In this document: positions 43,570 through 53,744 of the stretch, piece after piece
Layout of the letters: the number at the start of each line of letters is the position of its first letter
How positions within the stretch are numbered: the first letter of the stretch is position 1
From: JAVBNT01 sp031551355
Lineage (GTDB): Bacteria > Vulcanimicrobiota > CADAWZ01
Direction: 5' to 3'
Assembly: GCA_031551355.1 (NCBI GenBank)
Contig: JAVBNT010000023.1
Span: 21,248 to 85,247, forward strand
DNA: 64,000 bases
Notes under the pieces: generated by a model
The model's database searches: none
What the model was told of the DNA's origin: nothing
Seen by the model: the letters and a program-made list of their open reading frames with translations, nothing else
Translations under genes and position numbers: made by a program

Positions 43570-45621
43570 ATGAAAAATTTTGTAAAAAAACTATCTGTGC
43601 CTTTATTTGCTTTTATACTACTGTTATCACTGTCCTGTGCTTTAATGGCAAAAAACACTTATATAACTCAAAAAACACAGGAAACGGCTGTTGATTCGAT
43701 TGCAATAAAACATGGGACGGCATCAAAGCCAAAAGCTCTTAAAGGCGTAATGCAGGCGGCAAATTTCTGGCTGGAAAGCGACGGTACACAACAGGAATTC
43801 ATTGATTTTTGCACAAATTATTTTCTTCCTTCGGACGATATGGCGACATTCAACAAAATAGAAGAAAACTTCAACACCATCAACGGCCATATGCATGAGA
43901 TAGACCGAAAAATAAACGAGCCGCTGCAGTTGGATTTGGCACCGGTGCTGCCGATTGATAAGCTTTTCGGCGAATTGGCTATCAGCTCCCACCTTACCGA
44001 CGATTATTTTAAAACTAAAATTGCCTTCGTGATTCTTCTCAACTATCCCAAAATATCACTGGCGGAAAAAAATGCCGGCGCAGACAAATGGAGCAGAGTG
44101 GAATGGGCTAAAATGCGCCTTGCCGACCGGTTTTCATCAAGAATTCCGGCAAACGTTATTCAGGCTATCAGTAAAAAATATCTTGATGCCGACGATTACA
44201 TCTCACACTATAATATATACATGAACAACCTGCTCACTGAAGACGGCAAACGCGTTTTTCCTGAAGGACTGATGCTGATAAGTCATTGGGGACTCAGGGA
44301 TGAACTCAGAGGCCTTTATAAAGACGCCAATGGACTTGAGAAACAAAAAATGATCCAAAAGGTTATGGAACGCATCATTGCTCAGGAAATACCGAAAGAA
44401 GTTATAAACAGCAAAGAATTTGACTGGGCTCCGTTTTCAAATAAACTGTTCAAAAACGGCAAAGAAGTAAAGGCAAATCCCGAAAACGGCACACGTTACG
44501 GGCATCTCAAAAACATCTTCAAAGCGGCTCAACTGGCAGATCCTTATTTTCAGTCATCCGAAAACACTCTTATTTTGAGACATTTCAATAACGAACTGGA
44601 AATATCGGAAAAAGATGTTGAAGATCTTCTGATGTCGATAATCTCATCTCCAATCATCAAAGACTGCGGAAAGCTGATCGAAAAAAGACTGGGAAGAAAA
44701 GCACAGCCGTTCGATATATGGTACACGGGATTTGAATCCAAATCACAAATACCGGAAAAAGAGCTGGACAGAATCGTTTCGCAAAAATATCCTGACGTAA
44801 AAGCATTTCAAAAAGATATTCCCAATATACTTATGAAACTTGGGTTTGACAAAGAAAGAGCTGAATTTCTCGGCAGCAAAATCGTCGTGGACCCGTCGCG
44901 AAGCGCAGGTCATGCATCCGGCGCCGAAGGCAAGGAATTCAATGCACATTTGAGAACAAGAGCTGAAAAAGGCAAAATGAACTATAAGTCTTACAATATC
45001 GCCTGTCACGAACTGGGGCATTGTGTCGAACAGGTTACATCCATATCGCTTATAGACCACACACTGATAAACGGCGTGCCTAACATTGCGTTTACGGAAG
45101 CGTTTGCATTTCTTTTTCAGTCGCGTGATCTTGAGCTGTTGGGTATAAAAGATGACAAGTCGGTTAAAAAAGATGAAATGGCAGTGGAAACGGTATGGAA
45201 GGTCTATGAAATAGGCGGAGTTTCACTCGTAGCAATGAAAGCCTGGAGATGGATGTATGCTCACCCGGATGCAACGGACGCTGAGCTTCAGCAGGCTGTA
45301 ACGGAAATAGCCGGAAATATATGGAACAAATATTATGAACCGGTTCTCGGCGAAAAAGACTGTACTCTGCTGGCGATATATTCACATATGATTGACACTG
45401 ACTTGTATCTTCCGAACTACCCTATAGGACATATAATCAGATACCAGATAGAGGATTATATAAAAGATAAAAGCCTGGCCAAAGAAATGAGCCGCATGTG
45501 CTTACTGGGAAATATCACCCCTGATGCCTGGATGAAACAGGCTGTCGGACAGAAAATCTCTACCGCTCCAATACTGAAAAATGCCAAAACCGTATTGGAC
45601 AAAGAGCTAAGCAACAAATAG
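43570..45621 (+). CDS. Secreted zinc metallopeptidase-like protein (HELGH)
   Basis: 683 residues from ATG 43570, which has GAAGAGGGA upstream; the GTG start 21 bp earlier would cover that site. Signal peptide MKNFVKKLSVPLFAFILLLSLSCALMA, probably cut by signal peptidase I. The zinc motif is HELGH (His480, Glu481, His484) with a likely third ligand Glu510 in FTEAFAFLF, the gluzincin arrangement. The first ~450 residues are helical. I cannot place it in a named peptidase family. It stands alone between the VOC gene and the TPR lipoprotein gene. Confidence 0.78.
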   Translation: MKNFVKKLSVPLFAFILLLSLSCALMAKNTYITQKTQETAVDSIAIKHGTASKPKALKGVMQAANFWLESDGTQQEFIDFCTNYFLPSDDMATFNKIEENFNTINGHMHEIDRKINEPLQLDLAPVLPIDKLFGELAISSHLTDDYFKTKIAFVILLNYPKISLAEKNAGADKWSRVEWAKMRLADRFSSRIPANVIQAISKKYLDADDYISHYNIYMNNLLTEDGKRVFPEGLMLISHWGLRDELRGLYKDANGLEKQKMIQKVMERIIAQEIPKEVINSKEFDWAPFSNKLFKNGKEVKANPENGTRYGHLKNIFKAAQLADPYFQSSENTLILRHFNNELEISEKDVEDLLMSIISSPIIKDCGKLIEKRLGRKAQPFDIWYTGFESKSQIPEKELDRIVSQKYPDVKAFQKDIPNILMKLGFDKERAEFLGSKIVVDPSRSAGHASGAEGKEFNAHLRTRAEKGKMNYKSYNIACHELGHCVEQVTSISLIDHTLINGVPNIAFTEAFAFLFQSRDLELLGIKDDKSVKKDEMAVETVWKVYEIGGVSLVAMKAWRWMYAHPDATDAELQQAVTEIAGNIWNKYYEPVLGEKDCTLLAIYSHMIDTDLYLPNYPIGHIIRYQIEDYIKDKSLAKEMSRMCLLGNITPDAWMKQAVGQKISTAPILKNAKTVLDKELSNK

Positions 45622-45753
45622 ACGATACAATATTAACATCGGGCGGGATTGCTTCCCGTCAAATTAAAAAAGTGATGAAAACGACCATTTAATAATTTTC
45701 TGCGTAATCTGGCTTTCATGCAGAAAAAATCTGGTTGCGGCCGGAGGAATACA

Positions 45754-47637
45754 TTGTTTAAATATACTATTTTGCTATGCACGCTGCTCGCTGCGGTTAT
45801 TTGTATAACAGGGTGTACAGAATCGAGGCAAAAAGCCAAAGAACATTTTCTTCAGGGACGGTTACTAGAAACAAAGGGCGATTTTGAGGGTGCTTTAAAT
45901 GAATATCAACTGGCAAAAAAATATTACGGCAACTACATTGAAGCACATATCCAATATCAAAACCTCAGTCTGTCTGTAGGAAAGTCCAAAGAGATGCTTC
46001 AAAGCGAATACAAAAGACTTCTAAACTCAAAGTCCAACAGCCAGTATTATAATTTTCTTTACGGACGTCTGTTGGAAAAGTCTGCCGACAGAATAGATTA
46101 CTATGAACAGTCAATAAAATACGATCCAAATTTCTTATGGTCGATAAATGCAATCGGAAATGAATTTCTAAAACAGGGCGACACAGTTGGAGCCGTCAAG
46201 CAAATGAAAAAGGTAATAGAAATAGATTCGGAATTTGCTCCTGTACATTTGTCTTTAGCCAAAGCCTGGTTTATTGAAAAAAAATATGACTCTTCAATGA
46301 GCGAAATAAAAAAATATCTGCAGTTGTCGCATGAATCTTATGATGGATACGAGATGCTGGGCAAAATACTGCTGGCAAAAAATGAGCCGCAAAAAGCCAT
46401 CGAAGCCTGGGAAAAAGCTGCGGAAATTAACAATGAAAAAACGGCTCCGCTTATTCTCATCGCAACTACTTATTTTGCGGAAAAACAGTTTGACCAATGT
46501 TCGATAACCTTAAAGCGTATATTAAAAAAACAGCCGGACAATAAAAGCGCACAAATACTTCAGGCGCAGCTCTATCTGCATGAACACAAAACAGAAGAAG
46601 CCGCAAAGCTTGTAACTTCCATTTTAAGAGAGGACGGAAAAAATACCAAGGCTCTGGCAATGAGGGCACAGCTGCTTCTCAGCAAAGGAAAAACCGAAGA
46701 TGCCCACGATGTTTTCAAAATGATTCTATCACTCGACGATAAGGATGAAACGGCACTGTCGGGAATGGCAATGCTGGCATACAAGCAAAAACAGTATGAT
46801 ATCGCAGCAAAATATTTTACAGATCTTTCAATGCAAAATCCATCACATGTAAAAGCAATGAAATTCGTCAGGGATTATAATTCATTAAACGGAGAACTGA
46901 TCAAAGCACTGGAATGGTCAAAAAAAATACACGGTCAGGAATCGAGACCAAATTATGACGATATGCTTCAGCACGGTCTGTTGCTTTGGTGCACGGACTC
47001 AATGGCAAAAGCCGCAAAATATTTTCACAGAGCATTCGAAATAGATCCGTCAAATGAAACAATGCCTTTGCTGCTTTTTATAACGGCGGATTCAAAAAAT
47101 CAAAAGGAAATAGTGATGCCGGAACTGATAAAGCTGTCGGCCGAAACCGAGATTATCTACTTAAAAAAGCTATACAAATCAGAAGCGGAAATACTGGCGG
47201 AAAACTATACGGAAACAATAAAACGGTATAACTTATCCAAAGGAAAAAATTATAAAGGGATCGACATTTTTTTTGCCGCATGGGCTTTCTATAAACAAAA
47301 TGACAAAGAGAAAGCCGTAAAAGTAATCTCCGCTACAGACAGAAAAGATAAAGAAAAAATATTGAATCAGGCATTGACAATACTAAACAGCCGTATCTGT
47401 TCCGACAAAAAAAATGCCGAAAAATACATATCGGAGCTGACTGCATTGGATGAATATATAAAATCTTTTACGGTGAAATGCTGGAATGAAATTGAGCTAT
47501 CAAGACTCTACGGTCTCTTAGGACAAAAACAAAAGGCCAGGGAGCATATGATATTGGCAAACAGTCTTATGCATGCCGCGACTGATGATAAAACAACAGA
47601 AATCACTCCAAAAAACAGCGAAATCCAGGAGCACTGA
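45754..47637 (+). CDS. TPR-repeat lipoprotein
   Basis: About 627 residues from TTG 45754, chosen because GGAGG lies six bases upstream and a clean signal peptide follows; the in-frame ATG at 45718 has no site. The lipobox is ICITGC. The mature protein is almost all TPR units from ~40 to ~600 (pattern A...F..GR...KGD..GA...Y..A). It resembles the long TPR lipoproteins found with exported polysaccharide or surface systems, but none is nearby. The next TPR gene starts four bases after its stop, so the pair is probably co-translated. Confidence 0.85.
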   Translation: MFKYTILLCTLLAAVICITGCTESRQKAKEHFLQGRLLETKGDFEGALNEYQLAKKYYGNYIEAHIQYQNLSLSVGKSKEMLQSEYKRLLNSKSNSQYYNFLYGRLLEKSADRIDYYEQSIKYDPNFLWSINAIGNEFLKQGDTVGAVKQMKKVIEIDSEFAPVHLSLAKAWFIEKKYDSSMSEIKKYLQLSHESYDGYEMLGKILLAKNEPQKAIEAWEKAAEINNEKTAPLILIATTYFAEKQFDQCSITLKRILKKQPDNKSAQILQAQLYLHEHKTEEAAKLVTSILREDGKNTKALAMRAQLLLSKGKTEDAHDVFKMILSLDDKDETALSGMAMLAYKQKQYDIAAKYFTDLSMQNPSHVKAMKFVRDYNSLNGELIKALEWSKKIHGQESRPNYDDMLQHGLLLWCTDSMAKAAKYFHRAFEIDPSNETMPLLLFITADSKNQKEIVMPELIKLSAETEIIYLKKLYKSEAEILAENYTETIKRYNLSKGKNYKGIDIFFAAWAFYKQNDKEKAVKVISATDRKDKEKILNQALTILNSRICSDKKNAEKYISELTALDEYIKSFTVKCWNEIELSRLYGLLGQKQKAREHMILANSLMHAATDDKTTEITPKNSEIQEH

Positions 47638-47641
47638 ACCT

Positions 47642-49261
47642 ATGGTAAATACTGAAAAAAAAATATTTAAAGTCTCACCGAGGGCTTTATATCACAAAAC
47701 GTTGACATTCCTCGAAAACTATAGCTATAAAGGTGAAGTTACAGAGCCTGCAGCACAGCTAAAGTCAGAATCCCTGAGAGAATTCAAAGTAATCGGTTTT
47801 GATGAGGCCGCATCAGAAGAGCTGCTGACTGCCGTCGGCGATTACAGCAGCGCAATAGAGCAGTCACCAGAGAACCCGTCTCTATACAACAATTTAGCAG
47901 TGATCCTTACAAAGCTGGAACGCTACGATGAAGCTATTGCCAATCTTAATAAAGCACTGGCAATAGCTCCGGAATATACACAGGCCAACTATAATAAAGG
48001 ACTCATATTTATTAAACTGGGTGAAACGGAAAAAGCGGTAATTGAATTTAAAAAGAGGCTTGATTCTGTTCCCGACGATCTCTATGCCTGCAATCAAATA
48101 GGTCTTGCGCTGACAAAAAACAACAAGCTGAAAGAGGCGGAAAAATATTTCAAAAAAGCACTGCAGATAAATCCTCAGGATCATTTCACGCATAACAACC
48201 TGGGAAAATTGCTCGAAAAAAAGGGGAATCTTACCGAGTCGGAACAATTTTTCCGTAAAGCATTAACTTTTGCCCCGGCGGACATTTACTCCAGAAATAA
48301 TCTGGGAAGAATACTCGTTAAGCAAAACAGATGGGAAGAGGCGCTGACCGAATTTTACAAAATAATAGAAACACATCCGCAGGATGCGGTTGTTTACCAT
48401 AATCTGGGAATGGTTTATTACAACACTTCACAATGGCAGGATGCAATAAGATGTTTTGAAAAGGCTCTGGCAATACAAAAGGATGATGTTTATGCCAGAA
48501 ACAGTCTCGGCAGGACATACCTGATACTCGAAGACTATGAAAAGGCATTAAAAATATTCGATGAAGCTCTTGAGCTTGATCCTGACGATATTTATACGAT
48601 TAACAACAAAGCACTTTGCTTTATGAGACAAAAGAATTACGAGCAGGCGCTTGAACTCTATAAAAAAATCCTCACTATGGATCCATATAATACGGAAGCT
48701 CTCGGCAATGCAGGATTCATATACTATTCAAATGAAGAGACGGAACTGGCGCTTGAGTGTTTTTCCGTAATTATGAAGAAAAACAAAAAAGACACGTATG
48801 CTCTCAATAACATGGGTCTTTGTTATGAAAAACTAAGAAATTCAATAAAAGCAATAGAATGCTTTAAAAAATCGCTGGAAATATCGCCTGACGATACTCT
48901 GGTGTTAAATCATCTTGCAACATCGATGATCGCCAGACATAAAACAGACGACGCAAAGACACTGCTTAAGCAGTCTCTGCAGATAGATGCAAAAGATCCT
49001 TATACCCACAGTAACCTGGCTCTGGTATACACAGCGACCGCCGAGTTTGACAAAGCAAAGGAATCTTTCGAAAAAGCATTATCACTCAACCCTCAGGATT
49101 TCTATTCCTGGAATAACCTCGGTATTGTTTATGCCAGAAAAAAAGATATGGCAAAAGCAATAGAATGCTGGGAAAAGGCGCTCTCGATAAACAGCAGCTA
49201 TGAAGAAGCCGCATTAAATCTTGAAATGGCAAGGCAAAGTCCGGAAACCCAAAAGATCTAA
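47642..49261 (+). CDS. TPR-repeat protein
   Basis: 539 residues from ATG 47642 (AGGAG ten bases upstream). The first ~75 residues are unique and without signal peptide; from ~85 to the end there are about 13 canonical TPR units (NLG..L.K.....A...F.KAL...P.D). It is cytoplasmic by sequence, while its operon partner is a lipoprotein, so they lie on opposite sides of the membrane unless another component links them. Confidence 0.88.
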   Translation: MVNTEKKIFKVSPRALYHKTLTFLENYSYKGEVTEPAAQLKSESLREFKVIGFDEAASEELLTAVGDYSSAIEQSPENPSLYNNLAVILTKLERYDEAIANLNKALAIAPEYTQANYNKGLIFIKLGETEKAVIEFKKRLDSVPDDLYACNQIGLALTKNNKLKEAEKYFKKALQINPQDHFTHNNLGKLLEKKGNLTESEQFFRKALTFAPADIYSRNNLGRILVKQNRWEEALTEFYKIIETHPQDAVVYHNLGMVYYNTSQWQDAIRCFEKALAIQKDDVYARNSLGRTYLILEDYEKALKIFDEALELDPDDIYTINNKALCFMRQKNYEQALELYKKILTMDPYNTEALGNAGFIYYSNEETELALECFSVIMKKNKKDTYALNNMGLCYEKLRNSIKAIECFKKSLEISPDDTLVLNHLATSMIARHKTDDAKTLLKQSLQIDAKDPYTHSNLALVYTATAEFDKAKESFEKALSLNPQDFYSWNNLGIVYARKKDMAKAIECWEKALSINSSYEEAALNLEMARQSPETQKI

Positions 49262-49272
49262 AGCCGTCAGGC

Positions 49273-50091
49273 TCAATAAAGTTTCGGCCTGCGGTGGTGC
49301 AAAAGAGGCAGGGAGGCACGGATTTCGTAAATTTTTTCAAGATTTATCGAGCCGATAACAAGTTCCTCTCCCAAAGAGGCAGACGCAGCAATACTGCCCC
49401 AGGGGTCGGCAAGCATAGAATGTCCATGAGATTGATATGAAGAACCGGCCGCAAATGAAGGTGACACTCCTGCCACGTAAACCTGATTATCTACGGCCCT
49501 TGTACGCATTAAAATCTCCCAGTGCGCAGGTCCGGTTACGTTATTGAATACTGCCGGAAAAATTAAAAGTTCGGCGCCTTTTAACACCATAGCCCTGGAC
49601 AGCTCCGGGAATCTGATATCATAGCAAATACCTACGCCGATTTTAATTAAAGGCGTATCCACAACCGTAACTTCATTTCCCGGCTTAAGTATTTCAGACT
49701 CTTTAAAGGAAATTTTTCCTTTTATATCGACATCAAAGAGATGAGCCTTTCTGTGCCTTCCTATCAGGCGTCCGTCGGCATTAAAGATCAGGGATGTGTT
49801 ATAAATTGAGCCGTCCTGTGACCTTTCAGGCATCGAGCCGCCGACGATAATAATGCCCAGCTCACATGACAGGCGCGAAAACAGATCATAAACAGGACCC
49901 TCGGCAGATGATTCGGCATACTCGGCAAATAGAGCAGTATCATACGGGCAGCAAAACATTTCCGGAAGAATGGCGAGCATACAGCCCTCACCGGCACAGC
50001 GCCTGATCATCTCTTCAGCCTTGTTGAGGTTTATTTTTTTATCAGAAACGACTTTCATCTGACAAAGCCCTATATTAAATTCATGACTCAT
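49273..50091 (-). CDS. Carbon-nitrogen hydrolase (nitrilase superfamily, omega-amidase-like)
   Basis: 272 residues from ATG 50091, with GGGAGG upstream; the open frame extends further without start signals. The catalytic triad is visible: Glu44 (ILPEMF), Lys in RHRKAHLFD, Cys in GVGICYDIRFPE. Block AGSSYQSHGHSMLADPWG also fits omega-amidase/Nit2-like enzymes that hydrolyse small amides such as alpha-ketoglutaramate. The exact substrate is inferred only. It converges on the TPR gene. Confidence 0.9.
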   Translation of the reverse strand: MSHEFNIGLCQMKVVSDKKINLNKAEEMIRRCAGEGCMLAILPEMFCCPYDTALFAEYAESSAEGPVYDLFSRLSCELGIIIVGGSMPERSQDGSIYNTSLIFNADGRLIGRHRKAHLFDVDIKGKISFKESEILKPGNEVTVVDTPLIKIGVGICYDIRFPELSRAMVLKGAELLIFPAVFNNVTGPAHWEILMRTRAVDNQVYVAGVSPSFAAGSSYQSHGHSMLADPWGSIAASASLGEELVIGSINLEKIYEIRASLPLLHHRRPKLY

Positions 50092-50146
50092 AAACGCCTC
50101 CCTGTAATTTTCAGTTGCAATAAATACAAAAAATATCTGAAAAAAT

Positions 50147-51244
50147 CTACGGCCGATAAGTTGAATTCTGCTTAATAATAACATAACCGACACCGCCGCC
50201 ACGGTCAAACCAGGCTTCGGTCAAATCTTTCTTGCTGTAGACAATAATTCCTTTTTTGGCGTCCTTAAAAGCCCCATCGCGGCAGATAACATTACCGTTG
50301 GCATCGAAACCGGAAATAACGATAACGTGACCGTCGGAAGCCTGCGTAGCACTGCCTTTCAATTGATAGTCATCAAAGCAGATACAGGCGACAACCGGAA
50401 TACCGGCATAGATATATTCAGACACATCATCCCAGCTGCGGAAATACTGAACCCATCCGTCAAAACCAAAAACAGACGCCCCCTGAACAGCTCTCCACCA
50501 GATGCCAAACATATCGTGGCGCGGTTCATAAACAATTTTTGCAAATTCTTCCGTATCTACATTAGTTCCCCAAAAATCCATCACCATTGCCGTACTGACA
50601 ACAGAACAGATATGACCGGAAATAGATTTGTCCGCCCATCCCTGAGAGCGAAACGGAACTTTGAGTTCCGTCTTCTCCATACGATTCAAAACCGATAAAT
50701 TCCTGGACAACTTAAGCCCTTTATCAGTTCTTTGACTCGATACGGCAGCGGTAACGGAATTTATAGCCGGAGACACCCCTTTTTTACGGGAGTTCAATGA
50801 AAAACGCATCTGAAAAAATGAAACAGCTCTTTTAGTCACAAGATAGTCAATTTTTACGCTCCCCCACTCATTGGAAACACTACCTTTTTTATTTGTATTC
50901 CAATTGCCGGCAAACAGCCAAGGGGACCAGGCATCACCATCAGGGCTTAATCTTATATGCACAACAAAAGAAGACTCTTGAGGAGAATCCACAGTAAACG
51001 ACGGTATAAGTTCTGAAAACAAAAACGGAACTTTTACCGGCGGAGTAGTATATTCACCGCATAGAGAATCCTCAGTCAATATCACACGTCCTTCGGTAAA
51101 ACAGGTCTTACTGAAATTGCCTGCAATCAAAGCTTCGCCTTTGAACCTTACGAGCATCTCATCGCAGTCAGCCGCCCAAATCGATGCAGAAGTAAATAAA
51201 AAACAAATCAAAAACAGCAAACGGCAAATCAATATACGTAACAC
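50147..51244 (-). CDS. Secreted C39-like cysteine peptidase
   Basis: 365 residues with signal peptide MLRILICRLLFLICFLFTSASIWA. Residues ~30-190 form a beta-rich region resembling sugar- or surface-binding modules (DGDAWSPWLFAGNW). A C39-like papain-fold domain follows: catalytic Cys in GHICSVVSTAMVMDFWG, His in ASDGHVIVISGFD and Asp/Asn in VICRDGAF. Such proteins are secreted peptidases of unknown targets. It is leftward and just upstream of the nitrilase gene. Confidence 0.85.
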   Translation of the reverse strand: MLRILICRLLFLICFLFTSASIWAADCDEMLVRFKGEALIAGNFSKTCFTEGRVILTEDSLCGEYTTPPVKVPFLFSELIPSFTVDSPQESSFVVHIRLSPDGDAWSPWLFAGNWNTNKKGSVSNEWGSVKIDYLVTKRAVSFFQMRFSLNSRKKGVSPAINSVTAAVSSQRTDKGLKLSRNLSVLNRMEKTELKVPFRSQGWADKSISGHICSVVSTAMVMDFWGTNVDTEEFAKIVYEPRHDMFGIWWRAVQGASVFGFDGWVQYFRSWDDVSEYIYAGIPVVACICFDDYQLKGSATQASDGHVIVISGFDANGNVICRDGAFKDAKKGIIVYSKKDLTEAWFDRGGGVGYVIIKQNSTYRP

Positions 51245-51370
51245 AAAAAAACCGCCTTTTCAATAGTTTTTCCTGCCTGATTACAAGCCTCTGTAAAGCA
51301 AGGAGGGAATGATTGATAAAAAAAAGAAGACTACAAATCTATAGACCGACAATTTTTTATGGAGGGAAAC

Positions 51371-51784
51371 ATGTCTGTAAAAAGTACTGCGATATACCAG
51401 GGAAATCTGGACTGTGAAATAACTCATGAACAATCAGGTTCAACAATACAAACCGAAGCACCTCTCGACAACGGCGGAAACGGCACTAAATTCTCGCCTA
51501 CGGATCTTATTGCCGCCGGACTGGGAGGATGCATACTGACAATGATCGGCGCGGTCGCCAAAAGGGAAAACCTTGATATAAAAGGTGCCAAAGCGGAAGT
51601 AACGAAAGAAATGTCTGCATCTCCGGTAAGAAGAATCGGAAAACTCACCGTAACCGTGACATTGCCAAAAGGACTTCAAATAACCGATGTTCAAAAAAGG
51701 AAATTTGAAGCCTCCGCCAAAGGATGTCCCGTAAAAGCCAGCATACATCCGGATATAGAACTTAATATGAATTTTGTCTACTAA
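51371..51784 (+). CDS. OsmC-family peroxidase
   Basis: 137 residues from ATG 51371, seven bases after GGAGGG. The two peroxidatic cysteines are in GLGGCILTM and AKGCPVKASI, matching the OsmC/Ohr family. It reduces organic peroxides or disulfides. YhfA-like rather than Ohr-like by length and motifs. A long hairpin lies between it and ettA. Confidence 0.92.
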   Translation: MSVKSTAIYQGNLDCEITHEQSGSTIQTEAPLDNGGNGTKFSPTDLIAAGLGGCILTMIGAVAKRENLDIKGAKAEVTKEMSASPVRRIGKLTVTVTLPKGLQITDVQKRKFEASAKGCPVKASIHPDIELNMNFVY

Positions 51785-51812
51785 TTCTCAAAAATAAAAA
51801 AATCAGTATATA

Positions 51813-51870
51813 AGGGGCTCTTTAATTACAGGATGTGAACAAGCATGTAATCTGTAATTTAATAGCCCTA
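51813..51870 (+). terminator. Long hairpin between osmC-like gene and ettA
   Basis: A 19-base stem (51813-51831 with 51852-51870, a few mismatches) closes on a 20-base loop. T-rich sequence follows. It could act as a terminator or as a partial attenuator before ettA. Confidence 0.65.
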
Positions 51871-51903
51871 TTTCATAAATAATAAAAAATCAAGGAGTTG
51901 CTA

Positions 51904-53586
51904 ATGAGCGGAGATCCGAATAAAATCATATTTTCAATGGTTAAGGTTAATAAATTTTACGACAAAAAGCCCGTAATAAGGGATATTTCCCTTTCATTTT
52001 TCTATGGAGCAAAAATAGGTGTTCTGGGACTTAACGGAGCCGGAAAAAGTACACTCCTTAAAATAATCGCCGGGGTCGAAACGGAATATAATGGTGAGGT
52101 TACATTCTCGCCCGGGTATTCGGTTGGATACCTTCCTCAGGAACCGCCTCTGGATCCGGAAAAAACCGTCCGTGAAATTGTAGAAGAAGGATTGTCGGAA
52201 GTTGTTTCGGTGATGAAAGAATACGATTCAATCAGTGAAAAGCTCGGCGAAGATATATCCGATGATGAAATGACCGAACTCATTGAAAGACAGGGAGTCC
52301 TTCAGGATAAAATCGACGCGCTCGACGGTTGGAACCTTGACTCACGGCTTGAGCAGGCAATGGATGCGCTTGGATGCCCTGACGGCGAGACACAGGTGAA
52401 GGTTCTTTCCGGCGGAGAAAAAAGAAGAGTGGCCCTTTGCCGCCTGCTGCTGCAAAAACCGCATATATTGCTGCTGGACGAACCGACTAACCATCTGGAC
52501 GCCGAATCTGTCGCCTGGTTGGAAAAACACCTGCAGCAATATGAAGGAACAATTATCGCTGTAACCCACGACAGATATTTTCTGGACAATGTTGCCGGAT
52601 GGATTCTTGAGCTCGACAGAGGTCATGGAATTCCCTGGAAAGGCAATTACTCTTCCTGGCTGGAACAAAAACAGGACAGGCTCAGAGTAGAAGAAAAAAC
52701 GCAGTCGGATCGCCAGAAAACCTTGGAACGGGAACTTGAATGGATCAGAATGAGTCCCAAAGCGAGACACGCCAAATCAAAGGCCCGTATAACCTCCTAT
52801 GAAAAAATGGTCGCGGAAGATGTGGAAAAACGCAGTAAAGACGTGGAAATATTCATCCCCAACGGTCCGAGGCTCGGGGATGTGGTAATAGATTTTAAAG
52901 ACGTTTCAAAAGCTTACGGAGACAAACTCTTGATGGAAAACGTCAGCTTCTCATTGCCACCCGGAGGCATTGTCGGCGTCATCGGAGTCAACGGAGCAGG
53001 GAAAACAACGTTGTTCAAAATGATCACCGGGCAGGAAAAACAGGATGGCGGCACAATCAACATCGGGGAAACCGTACAGCTCGCTTACGTAGATCAGTCA
53101 AGGGATGCGCTGGACCCCGACAAAACAATCTGGCAATGTATCGCAGACGATCAGGAAACAATAATGCTCGGAAAAATGGAAATGAACTCAAGAGCTTACA
53201 CGGCAAGGTTTAATTTCTCCGGTCAGGACCAGCAAAAAAAAGTCGGCATGCTTTCCGGCGGTGAACGCAACAGGGTGCATCTGGCCAAAATGCTGAAATC
53301 GGGGGCCAATGTTATTCTGCTCGATGAACCGACAAACGATCTTGACGTAAACACATTGCGGGCACTCGAAGACGCATTGGAGAATTTTGCAGGATGTGCG
53401 GTAGTCATCAGCCACGACAGATGGTTCCTTGACCGCATTGCCACACATATTTTGGCCTTTGAAGGCGACAGCGAAATTTACTGGTTTGACGGCAATTTCT
53501 CCGATTATGAGGAAAAGAAAAAGGAACGACTCGGTAGCGATTCCGCTTCGCACAGAATACGTTACAAAAAACTGATAAATTACTGA
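51904..53586 (+). CDS. ettA: Energy-dependent translational throttle protein EttA (ABC-F)
   Basis: 560 residues from ATG 51904, six bases after AGGAG. There are two ABC domains. ABC1 has GLNGAGKST, LSGGEKRR and ILLLDEPTNHLD; ABC2 has GVNGAGKTT, LSGGERNR and ILLDEPTNDLD. The arm region lies between the first Walker A and its signature, and the P-site interaction motif linker (EWIRMSPKARHAKSKARI) lies between the domains. No membrane spans. EttA binds the ribosomal E site and gates the first elongation steps according to ATP. Confidence 0.97.
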   Translation: MSGDPNKIIFSMVKVNKFYDKKPVIRDISLSFFYGAKIGVLGLNGAGKSTLLKIIAGVETEYNGEVTFSPGYSVGYLPQEPPLDPEKTVREIVEEGLSEVVSVMKEYDSISEKLGEDISDDEMTELIERQGVLQDKIDALDGWNLDSRLEQAMDALGCPDGETQVKVLSGGEKRRVALCRLLLQKPHILLLDEPTNHLDAESVAWLEKHLQQYEGTIIAVTHDRYFLDNVAGWILELDRGHGIPWKGNYSSWLEQKQDRLRVEEKTQSDRQKTLERELEWIRMSPKARHAKSKARITSYEKMVAEDVEKRSKDVEIFIPNGPRLGDVVIDFKDVSKAYGDKLLMENVSFSLPPGGIVGVIGVNGAGKTTLFKMITGQEKQDGGTINIGETVQLAYVDQSRDALDPDKTIWQCIADDQETIMLGKMEMNSRAYTARFNFSGQDQQKKVGMLSGGERNRVHLAKMLKSGANVILLDEPTNDLDVNTLRALEDALENFAGCAVVISHDRWFLDRIATHILAFEGDSEIYWFDGNFSDYEEKKKERLGSDSASHRIRYKKLINY

Positions 53587-53686
53587 CCCGTCTGTAAATA
53601 AAGAAAACATTAAGAGGCTGATTATATTTGTCCGGCAAATGCCGGAATAGGCGCCCTACAGGTGCTGACGATTATCTTTTATCAAG

Positions 53687-53722
53687 GAAAAGGGGCCGCC
53701 TTTTTTTAAGCGGCCCCTTTCC
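53687..53722. terminator. Bidirectional terminator between ettA and the EF-hand protein
   Basis: A strong stem GAAAAGGGGCCGC (53687-53699) with GCGGCCCCTTTCC (53710-53722) around a T-rich loop separates the two convergent genes. Confidence 0.85.
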
Positions 53723-53744
53723 GGGCTATACAACCTTACAACAT

